Positions 7,911 through 15,210 of a stretch of DNA of 35,316 nt are shown in pieces (positions within the stretch are counted from its first letter, which is position 1; each line of letters starts with the position of its first letter). The stretch spans positions 1-35,316 of the forward strand of contig NZ_BSTN01000042.1 in NCBI RefSeq assembly GCF_030269545.1. Direction: 5' to 3'. Below the pieces are notes generated by a model, which saw nothing but the letters and a program-made list of their open reading frames with translations, had not been told where the DNA came from and searched no databases. A program made the position numbers and the translations under genes. Source of the DNA: Actinomadura sp. NBRC 104425. GTDB lineage: Bacteria; Actinomycetota; Actinomycetes; Streptosporangiales; Streptosporangiaceae.

Positions 7911-8161
7911 GACGCCGCGACGACGAGTCCGAGCGGGTCGCTGAGGCCGTCGAGGCCATGGTCCGCGCCGAACTCGGCCCGGTCACCGAGGCCGTCGACG
8001 ACCAGGCCCGCCGCGAACTCGACACGGTCACCAGCGCCGTCGAGGACCAAGCCCGCGAACTTGATCAGTCGGCTGCGCAGCGGACGAAACGCTCCGCCGG
8101 GACACGCCACGATCGGCCACCCACTGCCACGCCCATTCCTCCCAGGGACGAGGCCAGATGA
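7907..8161 (+). CDS. Small highly charged coiled-coil-like protein, 84 residues
   Basis: The start ATG overlaps the previous stop and the stop overlaps the next start, both as ATGA, so the gene sits in a tightly coupled trio. The first 55 residues form a charged alpha-helix with a repeating pattern: EAVEAMVRAELGPVTEAVDD, then RRELDTVTSAVEDQARELD. The repeated [VT]TxAVxDQAR unit appears twice. The C-terminal third is basic and proline-rich. No family recognised. It is likely a structural or adaptor protein that pairs with one of its neighbours; that is inference from size and composition. Confidence 0.6.
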   Translation: MRRRDDESERVAEAVEAMVRAELGPVTEAVDDQARRELDTVTSAVEDQARELDQSAAQRTKRSAGTRHDRPPTATPIPPRDEAR

Positions 8162-8451
8162 ACATCGACAACTCCGGACGGCACCGCCCACAGGACACCC
8201 CCGACACCCCGTGGTGGGACGACGCCCGCAAACGGATCACCCGCGAACTCGAACACGCCTTCCCCGGCGTCCAGGTCTGGTACGGAGAGCACACGAAGTC
8301 CTGGTGCGCCTGGGACCGCACCGGCCCGATGCTGCAGGCCCCGACGCCCGAGCAGCTCGCCGAGCAGATCTCTCGGGTCCGCCAGACGCGCCCGCCGATC
8401 GCCCACCACGCCGTCCCGCACCAGCCCAGCCCGCCCCGGGGGCACTGGTGA
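8158..8451 (+). CDS. Small protein with a W-FPGVxVWYG-SWxA motif (family member 1)
   Basis: This is a 97-residue protein coupled to the preceding gene by ATGA. The core (residues about 19-70) reads WWDDARKRITRELEHAFPGV then QVWYGEHTKSWCAW, and ends with PTPEQLAEQIS. The same layout (helix, FPxV, W-x-G, SW-x-A, strand, then a TPxxL helix) recurs in the genes at 9295-9741 and 15838-16134 and more loosely at 16914-17159, so this is a local multigene family. The fold looks like a compact alpha-beta domain of about 60 residues. I know no named domain for it. The C-terminal 25 residues are Pro/His-rich and probably disordered. Confidence 0.65.
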   Translation: MNIDNSGRHRPQDTPDTPWWDDARKRITRELEHAFPGVQVWYGEHTKSWCAWDRTGPMLQAPTPEQLAEQISRVRQTRPPIAHHAVPHQPSPPRGHW

Positions 8452-9019
8452 CGGGCCTCACAGATGCTGCGGCCCCGGGGCAGGGCGACACCCTGATCGT
8501 CCGGGGTGGCGGCCCGGCCCCTGGGCGGGCTGTCCCGCGGATAGACGCTGCTCACCCCCCGCCGCACGGCCCCGCTCGGGAATGCAGGCCCCGAGCCGAA
8601 CCGTACGGCCCCACACCCCCGACCCGACGCCCCCGCCGCCGCACGAACAGTGGCAGCGCATCTGCCCGGGGGACGGGCCACGACGGCCGGGCCAGCCCCG
8701 GGAACGCAGCCTCGCACCACCGCCGTAGCCGGGCCCCGGGCGGGCCGCGCGGCTGCGGCACCCGAAGGGGGACAAGCCCGCGGCTGGCGCGGCCGGTGTC
8801 GGCCGCGGGCCCCGATGACGTGCCGCGCAGCCCCTTCCCCAGGTCGCGCGGTCACGGGTGGGCGGCCACCGCCCCCGAGCCGCCCACCGCCGTACGGCCC
8901 GGCCCAGGCAGGGGTGTCCCGGCCGGGCCGTACGGCCTTCACGCGAAACAACTCAACCCCGGGCCACTGGGCGAACAGCGGGAAACCCCGGGGCCTCGCC
9001 GGACGAAGGAGGCCAACTG
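8452..9019. other. Very GC-rich 568-base gap within the operon
   Basis: No frame shows the codon pattern, a start with a good binding site or a recognisable motif until GAAGGAGG ahead of 9020. The stretch is built of G and C runs and contains the self-complementary decamer-like word CCGTACGGCC three times, at 8601-8610, 8890-8899 and 8928-8937. The last two lie only 28 bases apart. It may be a leader RNA, a protein-binding region or a decayed gene. An internal promoter for the downstream genes could be here, but no clear -35/-10 pair is visible. Confidence 0.4.
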
Positions 9020-9298
9020 ATGCACGAGTGTGACCCATTGTCCGCACTCGGCGCCCAACTGGGCGCGGAGGGCCTGACCATCACCTACACGGCGGCCGGG
9101 CTCGTCGTCACGAACGAAGACCTCCCCGCCACAGACAAGATCACCTGCCGGGAAAGGTCGGACGACGGTGGGCGGCAGTGGTACTGGGCGGGCCGCACGC
9201 CGCTCGCCGAAGCCCACCCCGACCACCTCATGAACGCGATCCTGAAGGTGCGGGCACACCGGAACCGGTGCGCCGGAACCGTGGAGTGCGAACGATGA
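9020..9298 (+). CDS. Uncharacterised 92-residue protein
   Basis: ATG start with a strong AAGGAGG 6-7 bases upstream, the best binding site in this operon. The stop overlaps the next start as ATGA. The sequence has an N-terminal helix (SALGAQLGAEGLTITYTAAG), a strand region with one cysteine (KITCRERSDD) and GGRQWYWAGRTPL, then a helix and a C-terminal CxxxxxC (CAGTVEC). The WYW strand followed by a helix starting near 'AHPDHLMNAIL' is reminiscent of the neighbouring small-protein family, but it is too divergent to group firmly. No function can be assigned. The strong binding site suggests high expression relative to neighbours. Confidence 0.65.
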   Translation: MHECDPLSALGAQLGAEGLTITYTAAGLVVTNEDLPATDKITCRERSDDGGRQWYWAGRTPLAEAHPDHLMNAILKVRAHRNRCAGTVECER

Positions 9299-9741
9299 CG
9301 GCGCCGACGGCGCCCGGGGCGGTTCGGTGGTACACCGATGCCCTCGCCGAGCACCTGCGCGGGCGTTACCCGGGCGTGCCGCTGTGGTGGGGGCGTGCCG
9401 CCGCCAGGTGGTTCGCCGTCCTGTACGACGGCGATCGTGACTACCTGGTCGCGGCGCCCACGGCCACGGAGCTGGGGCAGCTCCTGCACGCCGCCGGGCC
9501 GTGCGCTGGCCGCCTGCAGCAGGCACCGGCCGGGCTGCCGGGCGCCGGCGGGATGACGGCGGGCCTTTGGTCGCCGCCCGCGCCCGTACGGCGTCCGACG
9601 CCGTCCTGGCCCTCCTCGTCCGTCCCCAAGACCGAGCACGCCCCCGCGCGGCGGCCGGTGCGCGGCCGTCACGAAGCCGACCGGCGTCCCGGGCCGCTGC
9701 GGCGGCTGCTCGACGCGGTGACCTGGACGGAGCCCTGGTGA
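9295..9741 (+). CDS. Small protein with YPGVPLWWG motif (family member 2)
   Basis: This 148-residue protein is coupled at both ends (ATGA at 9295, GTGA at 9738). Residues about 11-68 repeat the layout of the 8158 gene: YTDALAEHLRGRYPGVPLWW, then G....RWFAVLYDG and a strand followed by 'TATELGQLL'. The remaining 80 residues are Pro/Ala/Arg-rich and low in complexity, and may be a flexible tail. As a paralogue of 8158-8451 and 15838-16134 it indicates that the domain was duplicated within and between the two small-gene clusters of this window. Function unknown. Confidence 0.6.
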   Translation: MTAPTAPGAVRWYTDALAEHLRGRYPGVPLWWGRAAARWFAVLYDGDRDYLVAAPTATELGQLLHAAGPCAGRLQQAPAGLPGAGGMTAGLWSPPAPVRRPTPSWPSSSVPKTEHAPARRPVRGRHEADRRPGPLRRLLDAVTWTEPW

Positions 9742-10031
9742 GCGGGGCGGGCCCGCAGCTGGCCGGGGACGGCTACGTCGGAATCCCCCGCGCCCTGTGG
9801 GCGGCGGTCCTGGTAGCCCTGGACAGCGAGGACACCGACCTGCGAACCGCGGTGTACGCCGAGGTCCTCGGGCTCGGCCTCCCCGCGTGGCAGGACGATC
9901 TCGACGAAACCACGGTGTTGGCGCGACACATTCGCCAGGTGACCGGCCTCCAGGTCGACGCCGACCCGCTGCCGCCGGGATGGACGACGCCCCGCCCCAC
10001 CCTGACGCCGACCCCCGCGCCCGGCCCGTGA
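9738..10031 (+). CDS. Uncharacterised 97-residue protein
   Basis: GTG start within a GTGA overlap with the preceding gene. The main body (residues 8-75) is predicted mixed alpha-beta and well biased in codons: GYVGIPRALWAAVLVALDSE, then DLRTAVYAEVLGLGLPAW and 'TTVLARHIRQVTGLQV'. The tail is Pro/Thr-rich (about 20 residues). No cysteine cluster, membrane helix or known domain. It is the last clearly coding small gene before the 370-base leader-like stretch that precedes the radical SAM gene. Confidence 0.6.
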   Translation: MSGAGPQLAGDGYVGIPRALWAAVLVALDSEDTDLRTAVYAEVLGLGLPAWQDDLDETTVLARHIRQVTGLQVDADPLPPGWTTPRPTLTPTPAPGP

Positions 10032-10038
10032 ACCGGGG

Positions 10039-10377
10039 GTGGCCGTGCAATGGACAACCGACGACGCCGCCGAGCCCGGCCGAGCCGACGAGTGGCGGCA
10101 GGCGCTGATACTCGGCGCGGCCACGAAGAAGACTCCGCGACCCGGGATGACGGCACATCTCTCAGGGGCCGTGGTTCCAGACCACCGCACCCCCATGGTT
10201 TCGGGAGGTTCCTCCCGGGGGCGTGGTGCCAGACGGCGGGGCAGCCGGAAGCGCGGCCCGGTCGTCCCGCCCTGCAACGACGGATGGACGCAGGAAAGGG
10301 AGGTGGCATCGCCGGCAAGGACGAAGCGCATCAGGGCGACTGCCCGCCAGAAGCGAAGCCCCCGTGTCAGGGCATGA
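10039..10377 (+). CDS. Doubtful reading frame before the radical SAM gene
   Basis: A GTG-started frame of 112 residues begins 7 bases after the previous stop. The first 35 residues (EPGRADEWRQALILGAATKK and surroundings) look coding. After that the third-position GC bias is lost and the reading becomes Arg/Ser/Gly-rich, exactly where strong RNA hairpins appear (10165-10228). Either only a short peptide is made, the gene has decayed, or the stretch is a non-coding leader. I list it with low confidence so that the 10032-10403 interval is not left unexplained. Confidence 0.25.
   Translation: MAVQWTTDDAAEPGRADEWRQALILGAATKKTPRPGMTAHLSGAVVPDHRTPMVSGGSSRGRGARRRGSRKRGPVVPPCNDGWTQEREVASPARTKRIRATARQKRSPRVRA
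10165..10228 (+). promoter_or_regulatory. Alternative hairpins, attenuator-like leader before the radical SAM gene
   Basis: Two mutually exclusive structures can be drawn. One pairs GTGGT (10171-10175) with ACCAC (10181-10185), extendable outward with mismatches. The other pairs CACCGC (10183-10188) with GTGGTG (10223-10228, one G-T) and then four of the C run at 10190-10194 with the G run at 10218-10221, closing over a 6-bp hairpin CGGGAG-gttc-CTCCCG (10202-10217). Shared use of 10183-10185 makes them alternatives, as in attenuators. The radical SAM start is 176 bases downstream. No known riboswitch consensus recognised. Confidence 0.4.
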
Positions 10378-10403
10378 CCCGTCCTTCACCAGGGAGATCA
10401 CAG

Positions 10404-11504
10404 ATGAAACGTTCTCTGATCGTCGACACCAACGCCGCCTCCTGCTACTTCCGGACCTCCGTCACCGGTGACCAGCGCAAGGCCCTCGTGCAGATCACCG
10501 AACGCTGCAACCTGCACTGCGCGCACTGCTTCGTCTCCTCCACCCGCGAAGGCCGGGACCTCTCCTACGACGACCTGGCCCACACCGTGCTGCCCCGCCT
10601 CCGGCAGGCCCGGGTCGAGCGCATCACGCTGACCGGTGGGGAGCCGTTCGTGCACCCCGAGCTGATGGAGATCGTCCGCATGCTCACCGGAGAGGGCCTG
10701 CCGGTCGGGCTGTGCACCAACGCCACCCAGACCAGCGACCAGCAGATCGCCGAACTCGCCGAACTCGGTGGCGTCCACATCAACGTGAGCCTGGACGGCT
10801 TCCGCCGCGCCAGCCACGGCCGTTTCCGGGGAGACACCTCCTCGTTCGAGGTGACGGTCGCCACGATCCGCAAGTTCGCTCAAGCCGGGCTGCTGCAGGG
10901 ACTCCTGTCCACCCCCAACGCCCTGACGGAGCCGGCCGAGTTCGCCCAGCTGTGCCAGTTCGCCGTCGAGGTCGGCGCCCAGTACGTCCTGATGAACCCG
11001 CTCAGCTCCTTCGGCCGCGGCGTCAAAAGCCAGTCCCGTCTCGCCGCCGACACCGCGACCATGAACACCATCCGCCAGGTGACCGAGGAGTTCCGCGACC
11101 GCGGCATCGAACTCGTCCACATCCGCTTCCCCAACGACGACAAGCCCCTTTCCGGCTGCGACGCCGGAAAGCTCATCTACGTCTTCGCCGACGGCGCCAC
11201 CGCCGTCTGCCCGTACCTGGTGTTCGCCGCCCGCACCCCGCAATCCAACGTCCCCGACACCGCGTTCCTGGTCGGCAACATCCTGCACGCGGACGTCGCC
11301 GCGGCGCTGGACCGCTTCGACGTGGGCCGGGCGCTACGGCCGGGCGCGAACGCCACATGCACGGCATGCGACCTGAACTCGGCCTGCGGCAAAGGCTGCC
11401 CGGCCGCGGTCATCGCCCAGGGACGACAGGTTGGGGACGTCGATACCGAGCAGTGCCCTCGGGTCGAGCACCGGCCGCTGCTGCAGATCGGCCGCCGCCG
11501 CTGA
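10404..11504 (+). CDS. Radical SAM enzyme with SPASM-type C-terminal cysteine cluster
   Basis: This 366-residue enzyme starts at ATG 10404 with GGGAG 8-9 bases upstream. The [4Fe-4S]-SAM motif is C35-x3-C39-x2-C42 (ITERCNLHCAHCF). GGEP at 78-81 is the SAM-binding motif, and later strands (GLCTNATQT, INVSLDG) fit the TIM barrel. Cysteines at 252, 269, 319, 322, 328, 332 and 351 match the seven-cysteine SPASM pattern that holds auxiliary clusters. Known SPASM enzymes mostly modify peptides (thioether, epimer or C-C crosslinks) or act as anaerobic sulfatase maturases; the substrate here is unknown. The stop shares one base with the kinase start (TGATG), so the two are co-translated. A viperin-like identity is unlikely because viperins lack a SPASM cluster. 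Confidence 0.85.
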   Translation: MKRSLIVDTNAASCYFRTSVTGDQRKALVQITERCNLHCAHCFVSSTREGRDLSYDDLAHTVLPRLRQARVERITLTGGEPFVHPELMEIVRMLTGEGLPVGLCTNATQTSDQQIAELAELGGVHINVSLDGFRRASHGRFRGDTSSFEVTVATIRKFAQAGLLQGLLSTPNALTEPAEFAQLCQFAVEVGAQYVLMNPLSSFGRGVKSQSRLAADTATMNTIRQVTEEFRDRGIELVHIRFPNDDKPLSGCDAGKLIYVFADGATAVCPYLVFAARTPQSNVPDTAFLVGNILHADVAAALDRFDVGRALRPGANATCTACDLNSACGKGCPAAVIAQGRQVGDVDTEQCPRVEHRPLLQIGRRR

Positions 11505-12106
11505 TGCGCGCCGGAGCGTTCATCGCGGTCGAGGGGCCCGACGGGGTCGGTAAGACCACCACCGTCGCAGCGGTCGCACAACGGCTGTCGGCGGCCGGGC
11601 GGGACGTGCACGTCACTGCGGAGCCGTCCGACACTCCGCTCGGCCGCCTGGTCCGCTCAGCCGAGGCCCGGCTGAGCGGCCGGGCGCTGGCCCTGGCGGT
11701 CGCCGCCGACCGGCACGCCCACGTCCAGCGCGAGATCTCGCCCGCCGTCGCCGAAGGCCGGCTGGTGATCAGCGACCGGTACGTGCCGTCCTCGCTGGTT
11801 CTGCAGCGTCTCGACGGGCTCGCCCTGGACGAGATCTGGCTGTACAACGCCGACCTGCCCGCCCCGGCCGCGACGTTCTACCTGCAAGCGCCCGCAGATC
11901 TGCTGCAGGCCCGGTTGAATGAGCGTGGCCGCCTGTCCCGTCTGGAACGGGCAGGGACGCCGACCCGAGCTATCCAGTTGTATGCGGAGGCCTACGAGTT
12001 CCTGGCCGCGCGGGGCTGGCACCAGCAACGGGTCGACTGCGGCGAGTCAACCCCGGACCAGGTCGCAGGCGTCATCTGTGACCACCTCGATCACCTGCCG
12101 GCATAG
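11504..12106 (+). CDS. dTMP kinase-like nucleotide kinase
   Basis: This 200-residue protein is normal in length for thymidylate kinase. The P-loop EGPDGVGKTT spans residues 10-19, the DRY motif (SDRYVPSSL) begins at 91, and a lid-like RLNERGRLSRLER region lies in the C-terminal half. Family members phosphorylate dTMP to dTDP with ATP. This copy sits in an accessory operon directly behind a radical SAM gene, so it may instead act on a modified nucleotide or a different small phosphate ester; that is inference. The start ATG overlaps the radical SAM stop by one base. The EEP hydrolase follows after 23 bases. A housekeeping tmk gene presumably exists elsewhere in the genome. Confidence 0.85.
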   Translation: MRAGAFIAVEGPDGVGKTTTVAAVAQRLSAAGRDVHVTAEPSDTPLGRLVRSAEARLSGRALALAVAADRHAHVQREISPAVAEGRLVISDRYVPSSLVLQRLDGLALDEIWLYNADLPAPAATFYLQAPADLLQARLNERGRLSRLERAGTPTRAIQLYAEAYEFLAARGWHQQRVDCGESTPDQVAGVICDHLDHLPA

Positions 12107-12129
12107 ACGACCCAAAGGAAGCACGAGCT

Positions 12130-12942
12130 GTGCTGTCACTGCTGACCATCAACATCGGCGCGGCGGCCGAAAGCCGGGCCGATCGGATACTGAGCTGGCT
12201 CGCCACTCGCCCCGAGCAGGTGTTTCTGCTCACTGAGACCAGCAGCGGGCGCGGCACCGCCCGTCTGCTGAACCGGTTCCGCCGCGCCGGATACGCGCTG
12301 GTGCACACCCCTGCCCCCGGCGACCGGGGCGCGGCGCTCGTCTCCAAGATCCCGGTCGTGCAGGAGCCCGCAGCGTTTGCGAAGGTCAGCCTCCCCGGCC
12401 GGGTCGCCGCGGCGGTCCTGGACACCCGGCCACGGCTCTGCGTCGCCTCGGTGTATGTGCCGAGCCGTGACCGCTCCGCCGCCAAGACCGACCGCAAACA
12501 GCAGTTCATCGCGACCCTCCTGCAGGCAGTCGAGTCCCTGCCCGTCGAGCACCGCGACGGCCTGGTGCTGGGGGGCGACTACAACGTGATCGGCCGCAAC
12601 CACCGGCCCACGCACACCGGCTTCCTGCCGTTCGAGTACGCCCTGCTCGACTCACTCCGCGCATCCGGCATGGTCGACGCCCACGAGCACTGCCATCCCG
12701 GAGACCAGCCGCACAGCTGGATCGGCAGAACCGGCGACGGATACCGCTACGACTACTTCCACGTGTCCCAAGCGCTAGCCGACCTGCTCACCTCCAGCAC
12801 CTACCTTCACGAAACACGAGAGGAGACACGCTGGCCCCGCCTCACCGACCATGCCGCGGTGACAATCTCACTGCGCGCTGACGCTATGGCCCTGCTGGAG
12901 ACCGGCGACCCGACCATCGACGACGAGGCCACCCTCTTCTGA
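12130..12942 (+). CDS. Endonuclease/exonuclease/phosphatase-fold hydrolase
   Basis: This 270-residue protein starts with GTG, with AAGGAAG 7-9 bases upstream. It shows the hallmarks of the EEP superfamily: LLTINIG at the N-terminus, a catalytic-site glutamate in LLTETS (E36), LGGDYNVIGRNH (D150, N152), YRYDYFHVS (D208) and the terminal LTDHAAV with the D240-H241 pair. These metal-dependent enzymes cleave phosphodiesters or phosphomonoesters in DNA, RNA, sugars or lipids. No signal peptide is present, so it should act in the cytoplasm. It is the last gene of the plus-strand operon and may process a product made by the kinase and radical SAM enzymes; that link is inferred from co-transcription only. 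Confidence 0.8.
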   Translation: MLSLLTINIGAAAESRADRILSWLATRPEQVFLLTETSSGRGTARLLNRFRRAGYALVHTPAPGDRGAALVSKIPVVQEPAAFAKVSLPGRVAAAVLDTRPRLCVASVYVPSRDRSAAKTDRKQQFIATLLQAVESLPVEHRDGLVLGGDYNVIGRNHRPTHTGFLPFEYALLDSLRASGMVDAHEHCHPGDQPHSWIGRTGDGYRYDYFHVSQALADLLTSSTYLHETREETRWPRLTDHAAVTISLRADAMALLETGDPTIDDEATLF

Positions 12943-12955
12943 CCTTTTAAGGTCA
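12940..12955. terminator. Short palindrome between convergent genes
   Basis: TGACCTT-TT-AAGGTCA is a perfect 7-bp inverted repeat that begins on the stop codon of the EEP gene and lies between it and the convergent CYTH gene. As a hairpin it would have a 6-bp stem and 4-base loop, weak for termination. As DNA it resembles an operator half-site pair. Its location favours termination, its symmetry a binding site. Confidence 0.35.
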
Positions 12956-12975
12956 GCGAGCGGAGAACGCCGTGC

Positions 12976-13557
12976 TCACGCCGTCGCCAGCGCCTGGCGC
13001 ACCAGCGAGTCATAGGTGTCTGACACGCGTTCCAGTTCGACGCCCAGCGACCGCGCCAACCGGTCCAGGGTCCGCTGCGCAACCTCCGCCGAGTCGACCC
13101 GCACGGCTTCGAGTTCCAGGAACAGCCCGAGATGCTCGACCTCGTCAACGCACACAAGCACCTCGCCCAGCTCCCGGGTGTCCAAGCGCGCTGTCCGGCG
13201 AGTCTTCACGATCCTCACCGTCGGCTGGAAACCCATCGCGACCAGCGCTTGGTGCATCTGCGCCCGGTCCTCGACGGTTGTCTCGTGCTCGATACACGCC
13301 TGCTCATTCGCCACCGGCCGCTTCACCGTGAACAGGTGCTGCCCCTCTTGGGTGCGCAGCCGGGCGAAAGGTACGTCGATCTTGCTGTCCCCATAGCGCC
13401 AGCTCCGAGGGGCGTATGCCTGATCGTCCTGCCGCACCGGAGCAGAAAGCACCGCGCCCCGGGCGGCCAGGGCCGCTTCAAGGGCCGGACCGTCGAGCAC
13501 GACCCGGTACTTGACCTCGATCTCTTGAACCTGCTCGGACAACGCTGGGCACTCCAC
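12976..13557 (-). CDS. CYTH-domain protein (class IV adenylate cyclase / triphosphatase-like)
   Basis: This is a 193-residue protein. The CYTH signature ExExK is seen as E12-I-E14-V-K16 in QEIEVKYRV. It is followed by charged tunnel strands (FARLRTQEGQHLFTVKRPV, ACIEHETTVED) and the late strand VCVDEVEHLGLFLELEAV with its acidic residues. CYTH enzymes bind triphosphates with divalent metals. Members act as CyaB-type adenylate cyclases, thiamine triphosphatases or inorganic triphosphatases. GTG 13557 is used here; an in-frame TTG at 13542 just ahead of SEQVQEIEV is an alternative start. It converges on the radical SAM-kinase-EEP operon, and the three nucleotide- or phosphate-related enzymes together suggest one metabolic task; that is inference. 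Confidence 0.8.
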   Translation of the reverse strand: MECPALSEQVQEIEVKYRVVLDGPALEAALAARGAVLSAPVRQDDQAYAPRSWRYGDSKIDVPFARLRTQEGQHLFTVKRPVANEQACIEHETTVEDRAQMHQALVAMGFQPTVRIVKTRRTARLDTRELGEVLVCVDEVEHLGLFLELEAVRVDSAEVAQRTLDRLARSLGVELERVSDTYDSLVRQALATA

Positions 13558-13748
13558 TCTCTCGGCGACCGGGCACCCGAGAGCCTAGCCAGGCCCGTTG
13601 GACGCCACAGCGGAATCTGCTGGGCCTTGACCACTAAGAAGTCCACGAAAGACGAACGCCCAGCACCTGACCGAGAGGCCGTCCTGAACTACGCCGCTGT
13701 GAGTGTGGGCGGCGCCGAAGCCGGAGCGACGCGTGCAGTGGGTGGGGC

Positions 13749-15002
13749 ATGTGGATTCAAGGGCAGATGCCGAAGCCTCCCTGGCGCTCCTTGGTCGTCC
13801 AGGTGCTCGGTCAGGAAATGGGCCGGACCATCACCGTCGAAGAGATGGGCCGGCCCGCCGACGAGCCGGACACCGTCCCAGCGGTCGCCGGTCTACAAAC
13901 TCCCTGGCCGGCCGCTGGGACCTTGCGCGCACTTCGTGCGGTCACCGACGCTGGCCTTATGGACCGGCGCCACTTTGTGATGCTGATGGGTACCTCGCTC
14001 ACCGCGCCCGCCCACGAATGGCTCATCGCTCGCCCCGCACAGGCTGCCGCCCGTGCCGCCGGTTCCAAGGTGCCGCTCAGCGTCGTCGACGACCTGGACC
14101 ACATCACCGACCGTCTGCGCCGTATGGACGACCGGATCGGCGGTGGACAACTCCTCAGCCTGATCCACGAACACCTGCGGTACGTCACCACCCTGCTGGA
14201 CGAGCACAGCTACACGGCCACCGTCGGCCGCCGCCTGCACGCCACCGCCGGCGAACTCCTACGTCTGGCCGGATTCGCCGCCTTCGACGACAACCAGCAC
14301 GCCCGCGCTCAGCGTTACTGGATCGCCGGACTCCACGCCGCCCACACCGCCGGCGACCGCGCGCTTGGCGCCAACATCCTCGGATTCATGTCGTGCCAGG
14401 CCAAAGACCTCGACGGCGGCCATGAGGCCTTCGTGCTCGCCGAAACGGCCCGCGACGCCTACCCCGGCGCCAGCCCCAAGGTCACGGCCATCCTCGCGCT
14501 CCGCGCCGCCGAGGCGAGCGCCAATGACCAGACCGCCACCGCTGCCCACCGCGCCAACCAAACCAACCGCGCAATCGAGGCCGCCTTCAACGCGCTCGCC
14601 GAGCAACCACCCTCCAGCGGAGATCCCGCGTGGAGCTACTGGATGAACCTTCCCCAAGCCCACGCGCAGGCCGGCTACTGCCACATGAGGATCGGAGACT
14701 ACCGCCAGGCGCGCTTCCACCTCCGCCGCGCGCTCAAACTCCAGGATTCCACGTACTCGCGCGAACGTGCCCTGCGGAAGTTCCTCCTCGCCACCACCTA
14801 CCTCAAGCAGCAACAGCCTGACCTCGACGCCGCGTTGGCTCAGGCGAACGAAGGAGTCGCCATCCTGACCTCTGAGGTCAACTCCGCACGCTGCGTGGGC
14901 CATCTACGCCGCTTCACAGAAGCACTGGCCCCCTTCCGCCGGTCCGCCCCGGCCAAGGAGTTCCTCGCCCAATCCCGCTCGCTCATCAACTCCCGCTCGT
15001 AA
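13749..15002 (+). CDS. TPR-type regulator lacking its N-terminal DNA-binding domain
   Basis: This 417-residue protein is mostly helical repeats: LDHITDRLRRMDDRIGGGQL, then LRLAGFAAFDDNQHARAQRY and GANILGFMSCQAKDL, ending with SEVNSARCVGHLRRF. I recognise it as the sensor part of a common actinomycete XRE/TPR regulator family in which a helix-turn-helix of about 60 residues precedes the segment seen here (IQGQMPKPPWRSLVVQVLGQ). Upstream of ATG 13749 no frame gives a convincing helix-turn-helix; fragments that look coding switch between frames, consistent with a frameshift or deletion. The gene may be a decayed regulator or a sensor-only protein. Loss of DNA binding would make it a candidate partner of another regulator. 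Confidence 0.6.
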   Translation: MWIQGQMPKPPWRSLVVQVLGQEMGRTITVEEMGRPADEPDTVPAVAGLQTPWPAAGTLRALRAVTDAGLMDRRHFVMLMGTSLTAPAHEWLIARPAQAAARAAGSKVPLSVVDDLDHITDRLRRMDDRIGGGQLLSLIHEHLRYVTTLLDEHSYTATVGRRLHATAGELLRLAGFAAFDDNQHARAQRYWIAGLHAAHTAGDRALGANILGFMSCQAKDLDGGHEAFVLAETARDAYPGASPKVTAILALRAAEASANDQTATAAHRANQTNRAIEAAFNALAEQPPSSGDPAWSYWMNLPQAHAQAGYCHMRIGDYRQARFHLRRALKLQDSTYSRERALRKFLLATTYLKQQQPDLDAALAQANEGVAILTSEVNSARCVGHLRRFTEALAPFRRSAPAKEFLAQSRSLINSRS

Positions 15003-15210
15003 CCGACCCGGTACCAAGCTCCGCCCCTGGCGCCGAAGCGCCCACCGCGTAGAAGCGCTCCTCCTGCGTGATCGCGGCGGTAGTCGTATACGACATCGAC
15101 CGTGCGGCGCGGGTCACGTACCTCGCGATGTTGACCCAGGAGGCGCCATGCGTTGCGGCATCTGCAAGAAGTTCTTCACAGTGCCCCCTACCTGGAGAAC
15201 TGGCGAAGTA
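15003..15210 (-). pseudogene. Decayed copy of the 16423-16737 small gene
   Basis: A 74-base block here (15077-15150) is almost identical to 16531-16605 inside the intact minus-strand gene, differing by one missing C and one substitution. The missing base shifts the frame right after the shared SWVNIARY segment, so the downstream VVYDY strand can only be read in another frame. Upstream similarity fades after about 20 codons (ATHGASWVNIARY here against SQHGVSWVNIARY there). The remaining bases to 15463 hold no convincing gene. It is a relic of a duplicated member of the small-gene cluster. Confidence 0.6.
15077..15150. repeat. Direct repeat copy 1 (74 bases)
   Basis: This copy begins GCGGTAGTCGTATACGACAT and matches 16531-16605 over its whole length except for one absent C and one base change near the end (GGAGGCGCC against GGAGACGCC). 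The two copies are about 1.45 kb apart in the same orientation. It is part of the decayed gene described for 15003-15210. Confidence 0.8.

Noticed and set aside
7337..8191. 284-residue minus-strand frame opposite the first operon genes
   Set aside because: It mirrors the high-GC plus-strand codons of coupled genes that have proper starts; the composition is that of a shadow frame.
8601..8937. CRISPR-like or iteron array from the CCGTACGGCC copies
   Set aside because: Only three copies of 10 bases with irregular spacing; no repeat-spacer pattern.
8028..9047. 339-residue minus-strand frame over the GC-rich gap
   Set aside because: Arg/Gly/Pro-rich with no motif; long frames arise by chance at this GC content and it overlaps better-supported genes at both ends.
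10404..12106. Radical SAM plus nucleotide kinase as a prokaryotic viperin with its CMPK2-like kinase
   Set aside because: The gene pairing is suggestive, but the enzyme has a complete seven-cysteine SPASM tail, which viperins lack.
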